This document shows, one piece after another, positions 9,601 to 18,212 of a stretch of DNA of 34,429 nt. Origin of the DNA: Thiorhodococcus minor (GTDB lineage Bacteria > Pseudomonadota > Gammaproteobacteria > Chromatiales > Chromatiaceae); assembly GCF_010820565.1 (NCBI RefSeq), contig NZ_JAAIJQ010000064.1:1-34429 (forward strand), read 5' to 3'. A model generated the notes under the pieces. The model searched no databases. It worked only from the letters and a program-made list of their open reading frames with translations, and was not told where the DNA came from. Every line of letters starts with the position of its first letter. Positions within the stretch are counted from its first letter, which is position 1. A program made the translations under genes and the position numbers.

Positions 9601-10164
9601 ATGGCCATCAAATCCGATCTCTGGATCCGCCGCATGGCCGCGGAGGGAATGATCGAGCCCTTCGAGGCTTCTCAGGTGCGTGAGGGCGACGTCGGCCGAG
9701 TGATCTCCTACGGCACCTCGAGCTACGGCTATGACGTGCGCTGTGCCGACGAGTTCAAGATCTTCACCAATATCAACTCGGCGATCGTCGACCCCAAGAA
9801 CTTCGATTCCAACAGCTTCGTCGATCTCAAGTCGGACGTCTGCATCATACCGCCCAACTCCTTCGCCTTGGCGCGCACGGTCGAGTACTTCCGCATCCCG
9901 AGGTCCGTGCTCACCATCTGTCTCGGCAAGAGCACCTATGCCCGCTGCGGCATCATCGTCAACGTCACGCCGCTCGAGCCCGAGTGGGAGGGGCATGTGA
10001 CATTGGAGTTCTCCAATACCACGCCCCTGCCGGCGAAGATCTACGCCAACGAAGGCGTCGCGCAGATCCTCTTCTTGGAGTCCGACGAGGTCTGCGGGAC
10101 CTCCTACAAGGATCGCGGGGGTAAGTATCAAGGTCAGCGCGGCGTGACCCTGCCGAAATCCTGA
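9601..10164 (+). CDS. dcd: dCTP deaminase
   Basis: Deaminates dCTP to dUTP, the main bacterial route towards dTMP; a cytoplasmic homotrimer. The 187-residue protein begins [13 protein letters not shown] as in the family and keeps [12 protein letters not shown], the [11 protein letters not shown] substrate loop, the [23 protein letters not shown] block with the catalytic glutamate, and the C-terminal [14 protein letters not shown] that closes over the active site. An upstream ATG at 9592 is in frame, but GAGGA at 9588-9592 has correct spacing only for ATG 9601. The sequence matches monofunctional Dcd and not the bifunctional archaeal or mycobacterial type. Confidence 0.97.
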   Translation: MAIKSDLWIRRMAAEGMIEPFEASQVREGDVGRVISYGTSSYGYDVRCADEFKIFTNINSAIVDPKNFDSNSFVDLKSDVCIIPPNSFALARTVEYFRIPRSVLTICLGKSTYARCGIIVNVTPLEPEWEGHVTLEFSNTTPLPAKIYANEGVAQILFLESDEVCGTSYKDRGGKYQGQRGVTLPKS

Positions 10165-10228
10165 GCCATTGCGGGAGCTCCCGATCGATCCCACGTCTGG
10201 ATAAGGCAAGACAGGCGCGTCGCTGCTC

Positions 10229-10993
10229 ATGACCTTCGACCGATCGACCAAGCTCTTCGTCGTCCTCGGCGGCTTCTTCGTCTGCAATGCGCTGATCGCC
10301 GAGTTTCTCGGCGTCAAGATCTTCGCCCTCGAGGACACGCTCGGGCTGGCCCCCTTCGACTGGCAGCTCTTCGGTCAAACCGGCTCATTGAGCTTTACGG
10401 CTGGCGTGCTGCTCTGGCCGGTGGTCTTCGTGATGACGGACATCATCAACGAATACTACGGCCGCCGCGGTGTCCGTCTGCTCTCCTTCATGGCGGTCGG
10501 GCTTATCATCTATGCCTTCGCCTTCGCCTATCTCGCCATCCAGCTCGCGCCAGCGAGCTGGTGGGTCGGCATCCAAGCCGAGCGCGGCGTTCCCGACATG
10601 CAGGCGGCCTTCGGCGTCATCTTCGGCCAGGGCATGTGGATCATCGCGGGATCCGTGGTCGCCTTCCTCATCGGGCAGCTGGTCGATGTGACCGTCTTTC
10701 ACCGCATCCGCCGCGTGACGGGCGAGCGTTTCGTGTGGGCGCGCGCCACGGGCTCGACCCTGGTCTCTCAGCTGATCGACAGCTTCGCGGTGCTCTACAT
10801 CGCCTTTGTGCTTGGGCCGCAGAAATGGTCCATGGACCTCTTCCTCGCCGTCGGGACGGTGAACTACCTCTATAAGTTCGTCGTCGCCATCGCGCTGACG
10901 CCTCTGATCTATCTCGGGCGACGCTTGATCAACGGCTACCTGGGGCGGGAGCTCGCCCATCAGCTGGTCGAGCGCGCGGCAATGGAGCGCTAG
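10229..10993 (+). CDS. yhhQ: Queuosine precursor transporter (YhhQ/VUT family)
   Basis: A 254-residue inner-membrane protein of the YhhQ/VUT family, which imports queuosine precursors (preQ0/preQ1) for tRNA modification. About six hydrophobic segments are visible. Diagnostic stretches are NALIAEFLGVKIF near the start, FVMTDIINEYYGRRGVR near 72-88, and ATGSTLVSQLIDSFAVLYIAF in the second half. The gene lies 64 bases after dcd on the same strand and may be co-transcribed. Transport of preQ0 is known for E. coli YhhQ; the role here follows from homology. Confidence 0.9.
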   Translation: MTFDRSTKLFVVLGGFFVCNALIAEFLGVKIFALEDTLGLAPFDWQLFGQTGSLSFTAGVLLWPVVFVMTDIINEYYGRRGVRLLSFMAVGLIIYAFAFAYLAIQLAPASWWVGIQAERGVPDMQAAFGVIFGQGMWIIAGSVVAFLIGQLVDVTVFHRIRRVTGERFVWARATGSTLVSQLIDSFAVLYIAFVLGPQKWSMDLFLAVGTVNYLYKFVVAIALTPLIYLGRRLINGYLGRELAHQLVERAAMER

Positions 10994-11079
10994 CCGGGGC
11001 GGCTGCCCGGACTGTGGCCCAGGTCACGCCGCCGCTTTGGCTTTGCCGCTAGAGTTCACTTTGAGAAGAAGTCGTTCGA

Positions 11080-11262
11080 CCTAGAAAAAGCTGCCAGCCA
11101 CCAGCAGCCAGCTTACAGCTTTGTCTTGGAGCTGCTTTCAGGTCTTCTCCGAGTCACCCAACGGGCGAGCGGCTGGCCGGCCAGAAAATCCGGCAACGGC
11201 ATGATCTTCCACCGCTGGCGGCTGGCGGCTGGTAGCTGGAAGCTGACTGCTCCAATTCGGTT
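11080..11262. repeat. Interspersed repeat R, copy 1
   Basis: About 183 bases that align along their length with 18982-19145. Both copies begin CTAGAAA, contain the perfect palindrome CTGGCCGGCCAG, share TTTCAGGTCTTCTCC and the run TCACCCAACGGG, and end in TCCAAT. The left end is rich in CAGC units and the right end in GCTGG heptads, so the ends are roughly inverted repeats of each other. This copy follows the yhhQ-like gene and ends just before the small gene at 11276. I see no coding potential in it. Confidence 0.75.
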
Positions 11263-11275
11263 CGAGGGTCCAGAG

Positions 11276-11509
11276 ATGATCTCAAGTGTTGGACAGGCCG
11301 GCGTCGCCGGCATGCACGCGGGCATGGAGGGACTGCGCCAGAATGCGGCCGAGATCGCGAATGCGCGCCGCGAGGATGGAAGCTCGGTGCGTGACATCGC
11401 CAAGCCGCTGGTCGAGCAGACCGAGAATGTGCGTCAGGTCGAGGCGTCGGCCAAGGTGTTTCAGACATCCGACGAGGCGCTGGGCACCTTGATCGATACG
11501 GTGGCGTAA
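11276..11509 (+). CDS. Small protein resembling the two ends of flagellar rod/hook proteins
   Basis: A 77-residue protein starting MISSVGQAGVAGMHAGMEGL. Its N-terminal half resembles the first helix of flagellar axial proteins. Its last 30 residues (EASAKVFQTSDEALGTLID) resemble their C-terminal helix, with the middle missing. Similar small proteins occur in gammaproteobacteria, often under misleading names; I give no firm function. The start is set by GAGGG at 11264-11268. The frame is open further upstream only through repeat R, so the longer form is unlikely. No flagellar gene is nearby. Confidence 0.6.
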   Translation: MISSVGQAGVAGMHAGMEGLRQNAAEIANARREDGSSVRDIAKPLVEQTENVRQVEASAKVFQTSDEALGTLIDTVA

Positions 11510-11567
11510 AGATGGGTCGTGCTTGCCAGGAGCCGGGCATGAGGTCCGGCCATGCACCCCTAGGACG

Positions 11568-12770
11568 CTAGAGCGCCGACCCTGCCGCTCGGTTTGGCGG
11601 GCGGCGCGTCTCGATCTTGCCCTTGTCCGCAACCCTTTCATAGAGCTCCAGCATGCGCTCGCTGAGCGCCGGCGCTGACCAGGCTTGGGCCTGCTGCGTC
11701 GCCTCGCGTGACAGGCGCTCTCTGAGCAAGGGCTCCTGGAGCAGTCGAACGGCCTTCCCGGCGAAGTCCTGCTCATCCTCCTGCGCGATCAGGGCGCCAC
11801 GCCCATCCCCCAAGACCTCTTTGGTGCCCATCACGGCCGTCGAGACGACCGGAACGCCGAGCGCCATGGCCTCCAGCAGCACCAGCCCCTGCGTCTCGGT
11901 GCGCGATGCGAAGACGAAGGCCGATCCCGCGCAGTAGCAGTCCTCGAGACTCCCGTCACGGTTGAGGTAGCCGGTGAAGAGGATATTGTCCGCGAGCCCG
12001 AGCCCTTGGGCTTGGCGCTCGAGGTCGTGCTTCGCCGGGCCGTCTCCCGCGATGATGAGCAGCACATTCGGGACTTCGCGCTTGACCCTGACGAGCACCC
12101 GCAGGATGAAGTCGATGTTCTTCTCGAAGGCCAGTCTGCTGACGATCACCAGCGTCGGGCGGCTCGCGGGAATCCCATAGCGCCTGCGGAAGCGCTGTCC
12201 ATCGCCGCGGCTGAACTGCTTGAGCTCGATGCCCGTCGGGATCACCGCCGCCGGGGTCTTGACCCCATAGCCCTCGAGCACGTCCAGCATCGCCCGCGAC
12301 GGGACCGCGAGCGCGTCCACGGCATTGCACTGGGCAACCGAGAAGTAGCGGGCCGCGCGCTGCAGCCAGCGGGTCGGGACGAAGGGCACATAGTGCTGGA
12401 AGTACTCCTCGAAGAAGGTGTGATAGCTCTCGACGACGGGCAGCTTCAGCCGCTTGGCGATGCCGAGTCCGACGTAGTGTGCGATGAAGGGTGTCTGGAT
12501 GTGGACCAGGTCGAATCCGCGCCGAGCGAGATTGGGCTCGTGGCGGCGGATCTGGCGCGCGCGCAGGATGCGGTCCTCGGGGTCGATCGGCAGGTAGCGC
12601 GAGGGGATGCGGATGATCTCGAAGGGATCTTGGGTGTCCTGGCCGTAATCGGGCGCGATCAGCGCCACCTCGTGCCCCTTGAGCTGCAGCTCCCGCGCGA
12701 AGGTCTGGATCGACGTCGAGACGCCGGTCACGCGGGGAAAGTAGACATCCGAGATCATCAAGACGCGCAT
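11568..12770 (-). CDS. GT4 glycosyltransferase, possibly glycolipid-forming
   Basis: A 400-residue GT-B fold glycosyltransferase of family 4. The N-terminal domain starts with the glycine loop region (FPRVTGVSTS). The C-terminal domain carries R212 and K217 in SRLAFEKN and the EX7E motif E292-E300, which bind the nucleotide-sugar. The segment SYHTFFEEYFQHY (115-127) resembles the acceptor region of mono- and diglucosyl-diacylglycerol synthases (SqdX/Agt-like). That suggests a membrane glycolipid product, an inference only. It is convergent with the small gene at 11276 and divergent from the exported protein at 12859. The pst operon lies less than 1 kb away, which would fit replacement of phospholipids under phosphate stress, although I see no good Pho box in its own upstream region. 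Confidence 0.85.
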   Translation of the reverse strand: MRVLMISDVYFPRVTGVSTSIQTFARELQLKGHEVALIAPDYGQDTQDPFEIIRIPSRYLPIDPEDRILRARQIRRHEPNLARRGFDLVHIQTPFIAHYVGLGIAKRLKLPVVESYHTFFEEYFQHYVPFVPTRWLQRAARYFSVAQCNAVDALAVPSRAMLDVLEGYGVKTPAAVIPTGIELKQFSRGDGQRFRRRYGIPASRPTLVIVSRLAFEKNIDFILRVLVRVKREVPNVLLIIAGDGPAKHDLERQAQGLGLADNILFTGYLNRDGSLEDCYCAGSAFVFASRTETQGLVLLEAMALGVPVVSTAVMGTKEVLGDGRGALIAQEDEQDFAGKAVRLLQEPLLRERLSREATQQAQAWSAPALSERMLELYERVADKGKIETRRPPNRAAGSAL

Positions 12771-12858
12771 GATTGCGATTTGGCCGAAGGCGGAAAAATC
12801 CGCTGATGATACCCTCAGCGGCTACTAAATCGCATCCTGACAGAATTGGAGAAATGAC

Positions 12859-13248
12859 ATGGCTGATGGCGCTCGCGCTTTGGGTCTCTCGGTTGGGCTC
12901 GCCGCGCTGCTCACGATCGGCGGCGGGGCCGCGCGCGCGGGCGAGCAGACCGCCCCCGCGCTCTGGGGCTACGGGGTCAAGACCTGCAATGCCTACCTCT
13001 TGACGCTGCCGCGCGACGATACGCCGCTGGCGCTCGCCGACGAGGACTATCTGCGCCACCGCCAGTGGCTCGCCGGCTTCGTCAGCGGCCTGAACTTCGC
13101 CATCGATCGCGATGTCCTGCGCGGGGCCGAGCTGGATGCCGCCATGCTGCGCATCGCCGCCATCTGTCGCGACAACCCCGAGGACGACTACTTCAATGCC
13201 AGCCTCAGGCTGATCCGCGGTCTCGGGCAGCTGCAGAAGGCGGAGTAG
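12859..13248 (+). CDS. Small exported protein of unknown function
   Basis: A 129-residue protein with a hydrophobic N-terminal segment (about 7-22) and an Ala-rich cleavage site near residue 27, so likely periplasmic. Mature features are GYGVKTCNAYL, WLAGFVSGLNF and a second cysteine in AAICRDNPEDDY; the two cysteines could form a disulfide. The W-x-x-GF-x-SG-x-N core recalls small periplasmic proteins of the Rap1a/HdeA-like size class, too weakly to name. GGAG at 12848-12851 supports ATG 12859. A GGCGC-AA-GCGCC mini-hairpin follows the stop codon. It lies about 205 bases before pstS but ends ahead of the Pho box. Confidence 0.7.
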   Translation: MADGARALGLSVGLAALLTIGGGAARAGEQTAPALWGYGVKTCNAYLLTLPRDDTPLALADEDYLRHRQWLAGFVSGLNFAIDRDVLRGAELDAAMLRIAAICRDNPEDDYFNASLRLIRGLGQLQKAE

Positions 13249-13343
13249 GGCGCAAGCGCCGCCAATCGACTCCCTGGCCTGTCCAGGTCGCGGCCGATGG
13301 CTGGGTAGTCATACGGGTAGGAATCCGGCAACCCTCTATCGCG

Positions 13344-13377
13344 CCGTCATCAAATGGTCATTTCATCTTCATAGAAT
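13344..13377 (+). promoter_or_regulatory. Pho box and -10 of the pst operon
   Basis: Three tandem 11-bp units are visible: GTCAT at 13346, GTCAT at 13357 and TTCAT at 13368, each exactly 11 bases apart. This matches the direct-repeat spacing of PhoB sites (TGTCA-type half-sites). The first two units replace the -35 box. TAGAAT at 13372-13377 lies about 10 bases past the second unit, the canonical position for a PhoB-activated -10. The leader to pstS would be about 70 nt. PhoB itself is not in the window. Confidence 0.8.
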
Positions 13378-13452
13378 GGGCATCAGCCATCGAGACAATA
13401 CGGGCTCCTGTTGTAAGCATCCTGCTGTAAGCCACTAGGAGTTGCTCTGCCC

Positions 13453-14493
13453 ATGAAGAAGACCATGATCGCCGCGGCCGTGTCGCTTGCCGCCGCCACT
13501 GTTTCGGCGCAGGCTATGGCACGAGACACCATCAACATCGTCGGCTCTTCGACGGTGTTCCCCTTCTCCACCGCGGTCGCCGAGACCTTCGGGCGCACCA
13601 CGGACTTCAACACGCCCAAGGTCGAATCCACCGGCTCGGGTGGCGGTCTGAAGCTCTTCTGCGCCGGCGTCGGCGTGGATCATCCAGACATCACCAACGC
13701 CTCGCGCCGCATGAAGTCCTCCGAATTCGACAAGTGTCAGGAGGCAGGCGTCAAGGAGATCACCGAGGTCAAGGTCGGCTTCGACGGCATCTCCATCGCG
13801 AATGCCAAGACCTCCGGCCAGTACGACCTGACCTTGCGCGATATCTTCCTGGCGCTCGCCAAAGATATCCCGGACGGCGAGGGCGGCTACATGCCCAATC
13901 CCAACAAGACCTGGAACGATGTCAATCCGGACTACCCGGAGACCAAGATCGAGGTCCTGGGTCCGCCTCCGACCTCCGGCACCCGCGACGCCTTCGCCGA
14001 GCTGGCGATGGAGGGTGGCTGCAAGACCTTCCCGGAGATCAAGGCCCTCAAGAAGGAAGACAAGAAGAAGTACAAGGCGATCTGCCACGGCATCCGCGAG
14101 GACGGCGCCTATGTCGAGGCGGGCGAGAACGACAATCTCATCGTCCAGAAGCTGGCCGCCAATCCCGCCGCGCTCGGCATCTTCGGCTTCAGCTTCCTCG
14201 ACCAGAACAGCGACAAGGTCCAGGGCTCCAAGATCCAGGGAATCGAGCCGACCTACGACTCCATCGCGGACGGCTCCTATCCCGTTTCGCGCTCGCTCTA
14301 CTTCTACGTCAAGAACGCCCATGTCGGGACCATCCCGGGCATCGAGGAGTATGTCGAGGAGTTCACCAGCGACAAGGCCTGGGGGCCTGACGGCTATCTG
14401 GCCGACAAGGGGCTCATCTCGCTTCCAGACACCGATCGTAAAGCGGTTGCCGAGGCGGCAAGCAGCCTGACGCCGATGTCCAAGCCCGAATAA
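13453..14493 (+). CDS. pstS: Phosphate-binding protein PstS
   Basis: The periplasmic phosphate-binding component of the PstSCAB ABC importer. The 346-residue protein has a signal peptide (1-23, cleavage near AQAMA-RD). It is followed by INIVGSSTVFPFS, the phosphate loop ESTGSGGGLKLFC, and PPTSGTRDAFAELA, where serine, threonine and arginine contact phosphate. It belongs to the longer PstS class of proteobacteria with extra loops between the lobes. TAGGAG at 13436-13441 precedes the ATG. Control by PhoB is expected from the Pho box at 13344-13377. It is first in the operon. Confidence 0.95.
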   Translation: MKKTMIAAAVSLAAATVSAQAMARDTINIVGSSTVFPFSTAVAETFGRTTDFNTPKVESTGSGGGLKLFCAGVGVDHPDITNASRRMKSSEFDKCQEAGVKEITEVKVGFDGISIANAKTSGQYDLTLRDIFLALAKDIPDGEGGYMPNPNKTWNDVNPDYPETKIEVLGPPPTSGTRDAFAELAMEGGCKTFPEIKALKKEDKKKYKAICHGIREDGAYVEAGENDNLIVQKLAANPAALGIFGFSFLDQNSDKVQGSKIQGIEPTYDSIADGSYPVSRSLYFYVKNAHVGTIPGIEEYVEEFTSDKAWGPDGYLADKGLISLPDTDRKAVAEAASSLTPMSKPE

Positions 14494-14537
14494 GGCGGAC
14501 CCGAGGCTGTCGCGGGGCATGGAGCGCCCCGTCCGCC
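14494..14537 (+). promoter_or_regulatory. Hairpin between pstS and pstC
   Basis: Directly after the pstS stop, GGCGGAC (14494-14500) pairs with GTCCGCC (14531-14537) and GGGGC (14514-14518) with GCCCC (14526-14530), making a bulged two-part hairpin. Such a structure after a binding-protein gene typically protects the 5' mRNA or partly stops transcription, giving more PstS than permease. No U-run follows, so full termination is unlikely. Confidence 0.55.
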
Positions 14538-14594
14538 GCCCATGGTCGCGCCGCGGTCGTCGGCATCCGTCCGCTCCCAATCCTCAGAGTCCCA

Positions 14595-15986
14595 ATGCAA
14601 GCCTGGACCCTCGTCGTCTTCCTGCTCGCGACCATGGCGGTCGCCTACCACCTCGGCCGCAAGCGCGCCATCGTCAGAGCCGGCGGTGCCTCCCGGATCA
14701 AGGATCTCCACTCGCTCCCGGCCTACTACGGCCTCTATGCCGCACTCTGGGCCGGTCTCCCCGCGCTTTTGCTCATGGGGCTCTGGGTCGGGCTGCAGGA
14801 CCAGATCCTCATCACCCTGGTCACCGCGAGCTTGCCGCCAGAGATGCTGGAGGGTCTCTCCGACGGCCGGGTCGGGCTTCTGATCAACGACATCAAGAAT
14901 CTGGCGACCGGCAATATCGTCAGTATGGACGTCACCCCCGCGATCCAGGTCGCCGCCGAGCAGTACACGCGGCTGCGAGGGATCTTTCAGTGGGCCATGT
15001 GGCTCGCCGTGGCCGCGGTGGCCATCGGCGGCCTGTCCTTCGCCTGGGCGAGCACCGAGCCGCGGATGCGGGCCAGGAACCGGGTCGAGGGAGCGGTCAA
15101 GGTGATGATGATCGTCTTCTCGTCGATCGCCATCCTGACGACCTTGGGAATTGTGCTCTCGGTGGTCTTCGAGTCGCTGCGCTTCTTCGATCAAGTCTCG
15201 CCGCTCGAATTCTTCTTCGGCACGCGCTGGAGCCCGCAGATCGCGCTGCGCGCCGATCAGGTGGGGGCCTCGGGCGCGTTCGGCGCCATCCCGCTGTTCA
15301 CCGGGACCCTCATGGTGTCGGTCATCGCCATGCTGGTCGCCGTGCCGATCGGCCTGCTCTCGGCGATCTATCTGTCCGAATACGCCGCGCGCCGCGTGCG
15401 CGCGCTCGCCAAGCCGGTCATCGAGGTGCTCGCCGGCATTCCGACCGTGGTCTACGGCTTCTTCGCCGCGCTCACCGTCGCGCCCTTCATCCGCAGCCTG
15501 GGTGCCTCGCTCGGGCTCGACGTCGCCTCCGAGAGCGCACTCGCGGCCGGGCTGGTCATGGGGATCATGATCATCCCCTTCGTGTCCTCCCTGTCCGACG
15601 ACGTCATCAATGCCGTGCCGCAGTCCCTGCGCGACGGCTCCTACGCGCTCGGCGCGACGCAGTCCGAGACCATTCGGCGCGTCATCCTGCCGGCCGCGCT
15701 GCCGGGCATCGTCGGCGGCGTCCTGCTGGCGGTCTCGCGTGCCATCGGCGAGACCATGATCGTGGTCATGGCCGCAGGTCTGGCGGCCAATCTCACCGCC
15801 AATCCGCTCGACAGCGTGACCACGGTGACCGTGCAGATCGTCACCCTGCTGACGGGCGACCAGGAGTTCGACAGCGCCAAGACGCTCGCGGCCTTCGCCC
15901 TGGGGCTGACGCTCTTCCTCGTGACGCTCAGCCTGAACGTGATCGCGCTGACCGTCGTGCGCAAGTATCGGGAGCAGTATGAATAG
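14595..15986 (+). CDS. pstC: Phosphate ABC transporter permease PstC
   Basis: An inner-membrane permease subunit of the PstSCAB importer, 463 residues. It is longer than E. coli PstC because of an N-terminal extension of about 150 residues with two extra membrane helices and a periplasmic stretch; this long form is common in proteobacteria. The core starts near residue 170. It contains the type-I ABC permease loop (EAA-like) around SLRDGSYALGATQSETIRRV, followed by ILPAALPGIVGG and SRAIGETMIV. The gene overlaps pstA by 8 bases, which implies translational coupling. Confidence 0.94.
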   Translation: MQAWTLVVFLLATMAVAYHLGRKRAIVRAGGASRIKDLHSLPAYYGLYAALWAGLPALLLMGLWVGLQDQILITLVTASLPPEMLEGLSDGRVGLLINDIKNLATGNIVSMDVTPAIQVAAEQYTRLRGIFQWAMWLAVAAVAIGGLSFAWASTEPRMRARNRVEGAVKVMMIVFSSIAILTTLGIVLSVVFESLRFFDQVSPLEFFFGTRWSPQIALRADQVGASGAFGAIPLFTGTLMVSVIAMLVAVPIGLLSAIYLSEYAARRVRALAKPVIEVLAGIPTVVYGFFAALTVAPFIRSLGASLGLDVASESALAAGLVMGIMIIPFVSSLSDDVINAVPQSLRDGSYALGATQSETIRRVILPAALPGIVGGVLLAVSRAIGETMIVVMAAGLAANLTANPLDSVTTVTVQIVTLLTGDQEFDSAKTLAAFALGLTLFLVTLSLNVIALTVVRKYREQYE

Positions 15987-17286
15987 TGAAGCAGGTGAGG
16001 GCGCCAGGCCGCGCCGCACTATTGATGTCGTCAACGCGTCATTGAAGCGGCGCTATGCCAAGGAGCGTCGCTTCCGGCGGCTCGGTGCGACGGCGGTCGC
16101 GCTCGGGCTCGCCTTCGTGGTGCTGCTGTTCGCCGACATCATCCTCAAGGGCTATACGGCCTTTCAGCAGACCTATATTCAGATCCCGGTCTCCTTCCCG
16201 GCCGAGGCCATCGACCCCGAGGGGACGCGCGACCCTGAGGTCATCGGCGACGCCAACTACATGGCCTTCATTCGCGAGGGGCTGCGCGGGCTCTTTCCAG
16301 AGGTCACGCAACGGCGCGACAAGCGTCAGCTAAAGGGTCTCATCAGCGTCGGCGCGGCGCAGTTGGTGCGCGAGCGCGTGCTCGCCGACCCGAGCCTCAT
16401 CGGCTCGACCCAAGCGCTCTGGATCCTGGCGGACGACGACATCGACATGCTCGTCAAGGGGCATATCGACCGTCACGCGCCCGAGGGCGCGCGGCGGGTC
16501 AGCGACCAGGTCATCGGCTGGGTGGACCGGCTGGAAGCCCAGGGGCGGGTCGCCAAGCGCTTCAACACCATCTTCTTCACCCACGGGACCTCGCGCGAGC
16601 CCGAGCTGGCGGGGATCGCCGGCGCCCTCATGGGCTCCTTCTACACCCTCTTGCTGACGCTCATCCTGTCCTTCCCCATCGGGGTCGGCGCGGCCATCTA
16701 TCTCGAGGAGTTCGCGCCCAAGAACCGCTGGACGGACCTCATCGAGGTCAACATCAACAACCTCGCGGCCGTACCTTCGATCGTCTTCGGTCTCCTCGGG
16801 CTGGCCGTCTTCATCGGTTTCTTCGGGGTGCCCCGGTCGACACCCTTGGTCGCCGCGCTCGTGCTGACGCTCATGACCTTGCCGACCGTCATCATCTCCA
16901 GCCGCGCGGCGCTCAAGTCGGTGCCGCCGTCTATCCGCGAGGCGGCGCTCGGCGTCGGCGCCTCGCCGCTGCAGACGCAGCTCCACCACGTCCTGCCGCT
17001 CGCCATGCCCGGCATGCTGACGGGCACCATCCTGGGCATGGCACAGGCGCTCGGCGAGACCGCACCTCTGCTCATGATCGGCATGATTGCCTTCATCGTG
17101 GACATTCCAGGCGGATTCACGGATTCCGCGACCGTCCTGCCGGTGCAGATCTTCCTCTGGGCCGACAGTCCGGAGCGCGGATTCGTCGAGCGGACCTCGG
17201 CGGCGATCATCGTCCTGCTGGCATTTCTTTTCGTCATGAACCTGGCGGCCGTTCTGCTGCGCCGTCGGTTCGAGCGCCGCTGGTAG
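15979..17286 (+). CDS. pstA: Phosphate ABC transporter permease PstA
   Basis: The second permease subunit, 435 residues. One membrane helix near 38-58 is followed by a periplasmic insert of about 160 residues. The conserved permease core follows, with [38 protein letters not shown] and the coupling loop [17 protein letters not shown], then [23 protein letters not shown]. The long insert matches the long PstA form that accompanies long PstC proteins. ATG 15979 lies inside the end of pstC. Confidence 0.94.
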   Translation: MNSEAGEGARPRRTIDVVNASLKRRYAKERRFRRLGATAVALGLAFVVLLFADIILKGYTAFQQTYIQIPVSFPAEAIDPEGTRDPEVIGDANYMAFIREGLRGLFPEVTQRRDKRQLKGLISVGAAQLVRERVLADPSLIGSTQALWILADDDIDMLVKGHIDRHAPEGARRVSDQVIGWVDRLEAQGRVAKRFNTIFFTHGTSREPELAGIAGALMGSFYTLLLTLILSFPIGVGAAIYLEEFAPKNRWTDLIEVNINNLAAVPSIVFGLLGLAVFIGFFGVPRSTPLVAALVLTLMTLPTVIISSRAALKSVPPSIREAALGVGASPLQTQLHHVLPLAMPGMLTGTILGMAQALGETAPLLMIGMIAFIVDIPGGFTDSATVLPVQIFLWADSPERGFVERTSAAIIVLLAFLFVMNLAAVLLRRRFERRW

Positions 17287-17327
17287 AGCCGCCAGGCCGG
17301 CGCATTGCAATTTCGAGGTCTCGAACG

Positions 17328-18191
17328 ATGAGCACCATGGCTGAAGTAATTGAACCGACCGCTGGCACCATCAGCGCCGCCGACCTGGCCAGCTCCCAGC
17401 ACTCCAGGGCGACCGTCGGCGACGTGACGGTCGCGGATCCCAGAATGACCTGCCGCGGCGTCGACGTCTGGTACGGCGCCAAGCAGGCGATCAAGGGCGT
17501 GAGCCTGGATATCGGCAAGCACGAGGTCGTCTCCATGATCGGCCCCTCGGGCTGCGGCAAGTCGACCTTTCTGCGCTGTCTCAACCGCATGAACGACACT
17601 ATCGACGGCTGTCGCGTCACTGGCTCGATCAAGCTGGACGATGTCGACATCTATGATGCCGGTCTGGATCCCGTGCCCTTGCGGGCTCAGGTCGGGATGG
17701 TCTTCCAGAAGCCGAACCCCTTCCCCAAGTCGATCTACGAGAACATCGCCTACGGCCCGCGGATTCACGGTCTCACCAACAACAAGGCCGAGCTGGACGA
17801 CCTGGTCGAGACCAGCCTGCGCAAGGCCGGCCTCTGGGAGGAGGTCAAGGACCGCTTGGATCAGCCAGGCACGGGCCTCTCGGGCGGTCAGCAGCAGCGC
17901 TTGTGCATCGCGCGGACCATCGCCGTCTCGCCCGAGGTCATCCTCATGGACGAGCCCTGCTCGGCACTCGACCCCATCGCCACCGCGATCATCGAGGAGC
18001 TGATCGACGAGCTGCGCGAGCACTACAGCATCGCCATCGTCACCCACTCGATGCAGCAGGCGGCCCGCGTCTCGCAGCGCACGGCCTATTTCCACCTCGG
18101 CGATCTGATCGAAGTGGGGGAGACGAACGACATCTTCACCAACCCCAAGCACAAGCTGACCGAGGATTACATCACGGGTCGCTTTGGCTGA
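17328..18191 (+). CDS. pstB: Phosphate ABC transporter ATPase PstB
   Basis: The cytoplasmic ATPase of the importer; as a dimer it powers phosphate uptake and takes part in signalling to PhoR/PhoU. It has 287 residues with Walker [10 protein letters not shown] from residue 72, the Q-loop in [18 protein letters not shown], signature LSGGQQQR near 184, Walker [14 protein letters not shown] from about 204 and the H-loop in IVTHSMQQA. The first 40 residues, before [11 protein letters not shown], are a non-conserved extension; an internal ATG at 17446 would give the usual family length. Forty-one bases separate it from pstA. Confidence 0.95.
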   Translation: MSTMAEVIEPTAGTISAADLASSQHSRATVGDVTVADPRMTCRGVDVWYGAKQAIKGVSLDIGKHEVVSMIGPSGCGKSTFLRCLNRMNDTIDGCRVTGSIKLDDVDIYDAGLDPVPLRAQVGMVFQKPNPFPKSIYENIAYGPRIHGLTNNKAELDDLVETSLRKAGLWEEVKDRLDQPGTGLSGGQQQRLCIARTIAVSPEVILMDEPCSALDPIATAIIEELIDELREHYSIAIVTHSMQQAARVSQRTAYFHLGDLIEVGETNDIFTNPKHKLTEDYITGRFG

Positions 18192-18212
18192 TTGCCGCAA
18201 GGTCGCCCAGAC

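Noticed and set aside
12830-12862. TGTCA-type words upstream of the GT4 gene that recall a Pho box
   Set aside because: The two half-sites are 17 bases apart and not in the 11-base phase seen at pstS.
12773-13003. Alternative frame starting MTWLMALAL with a signal-like start
   Set aside because: It conflicts with the frame starting at 12859, which has a ribosome site, signal peptide and a sensible mature protein.
14394-16034. A 546-codon minus-strand open frame opposite pstC
   Set aside because: Arg/Asp/Gly-rich shadow of pstC with no coding features.
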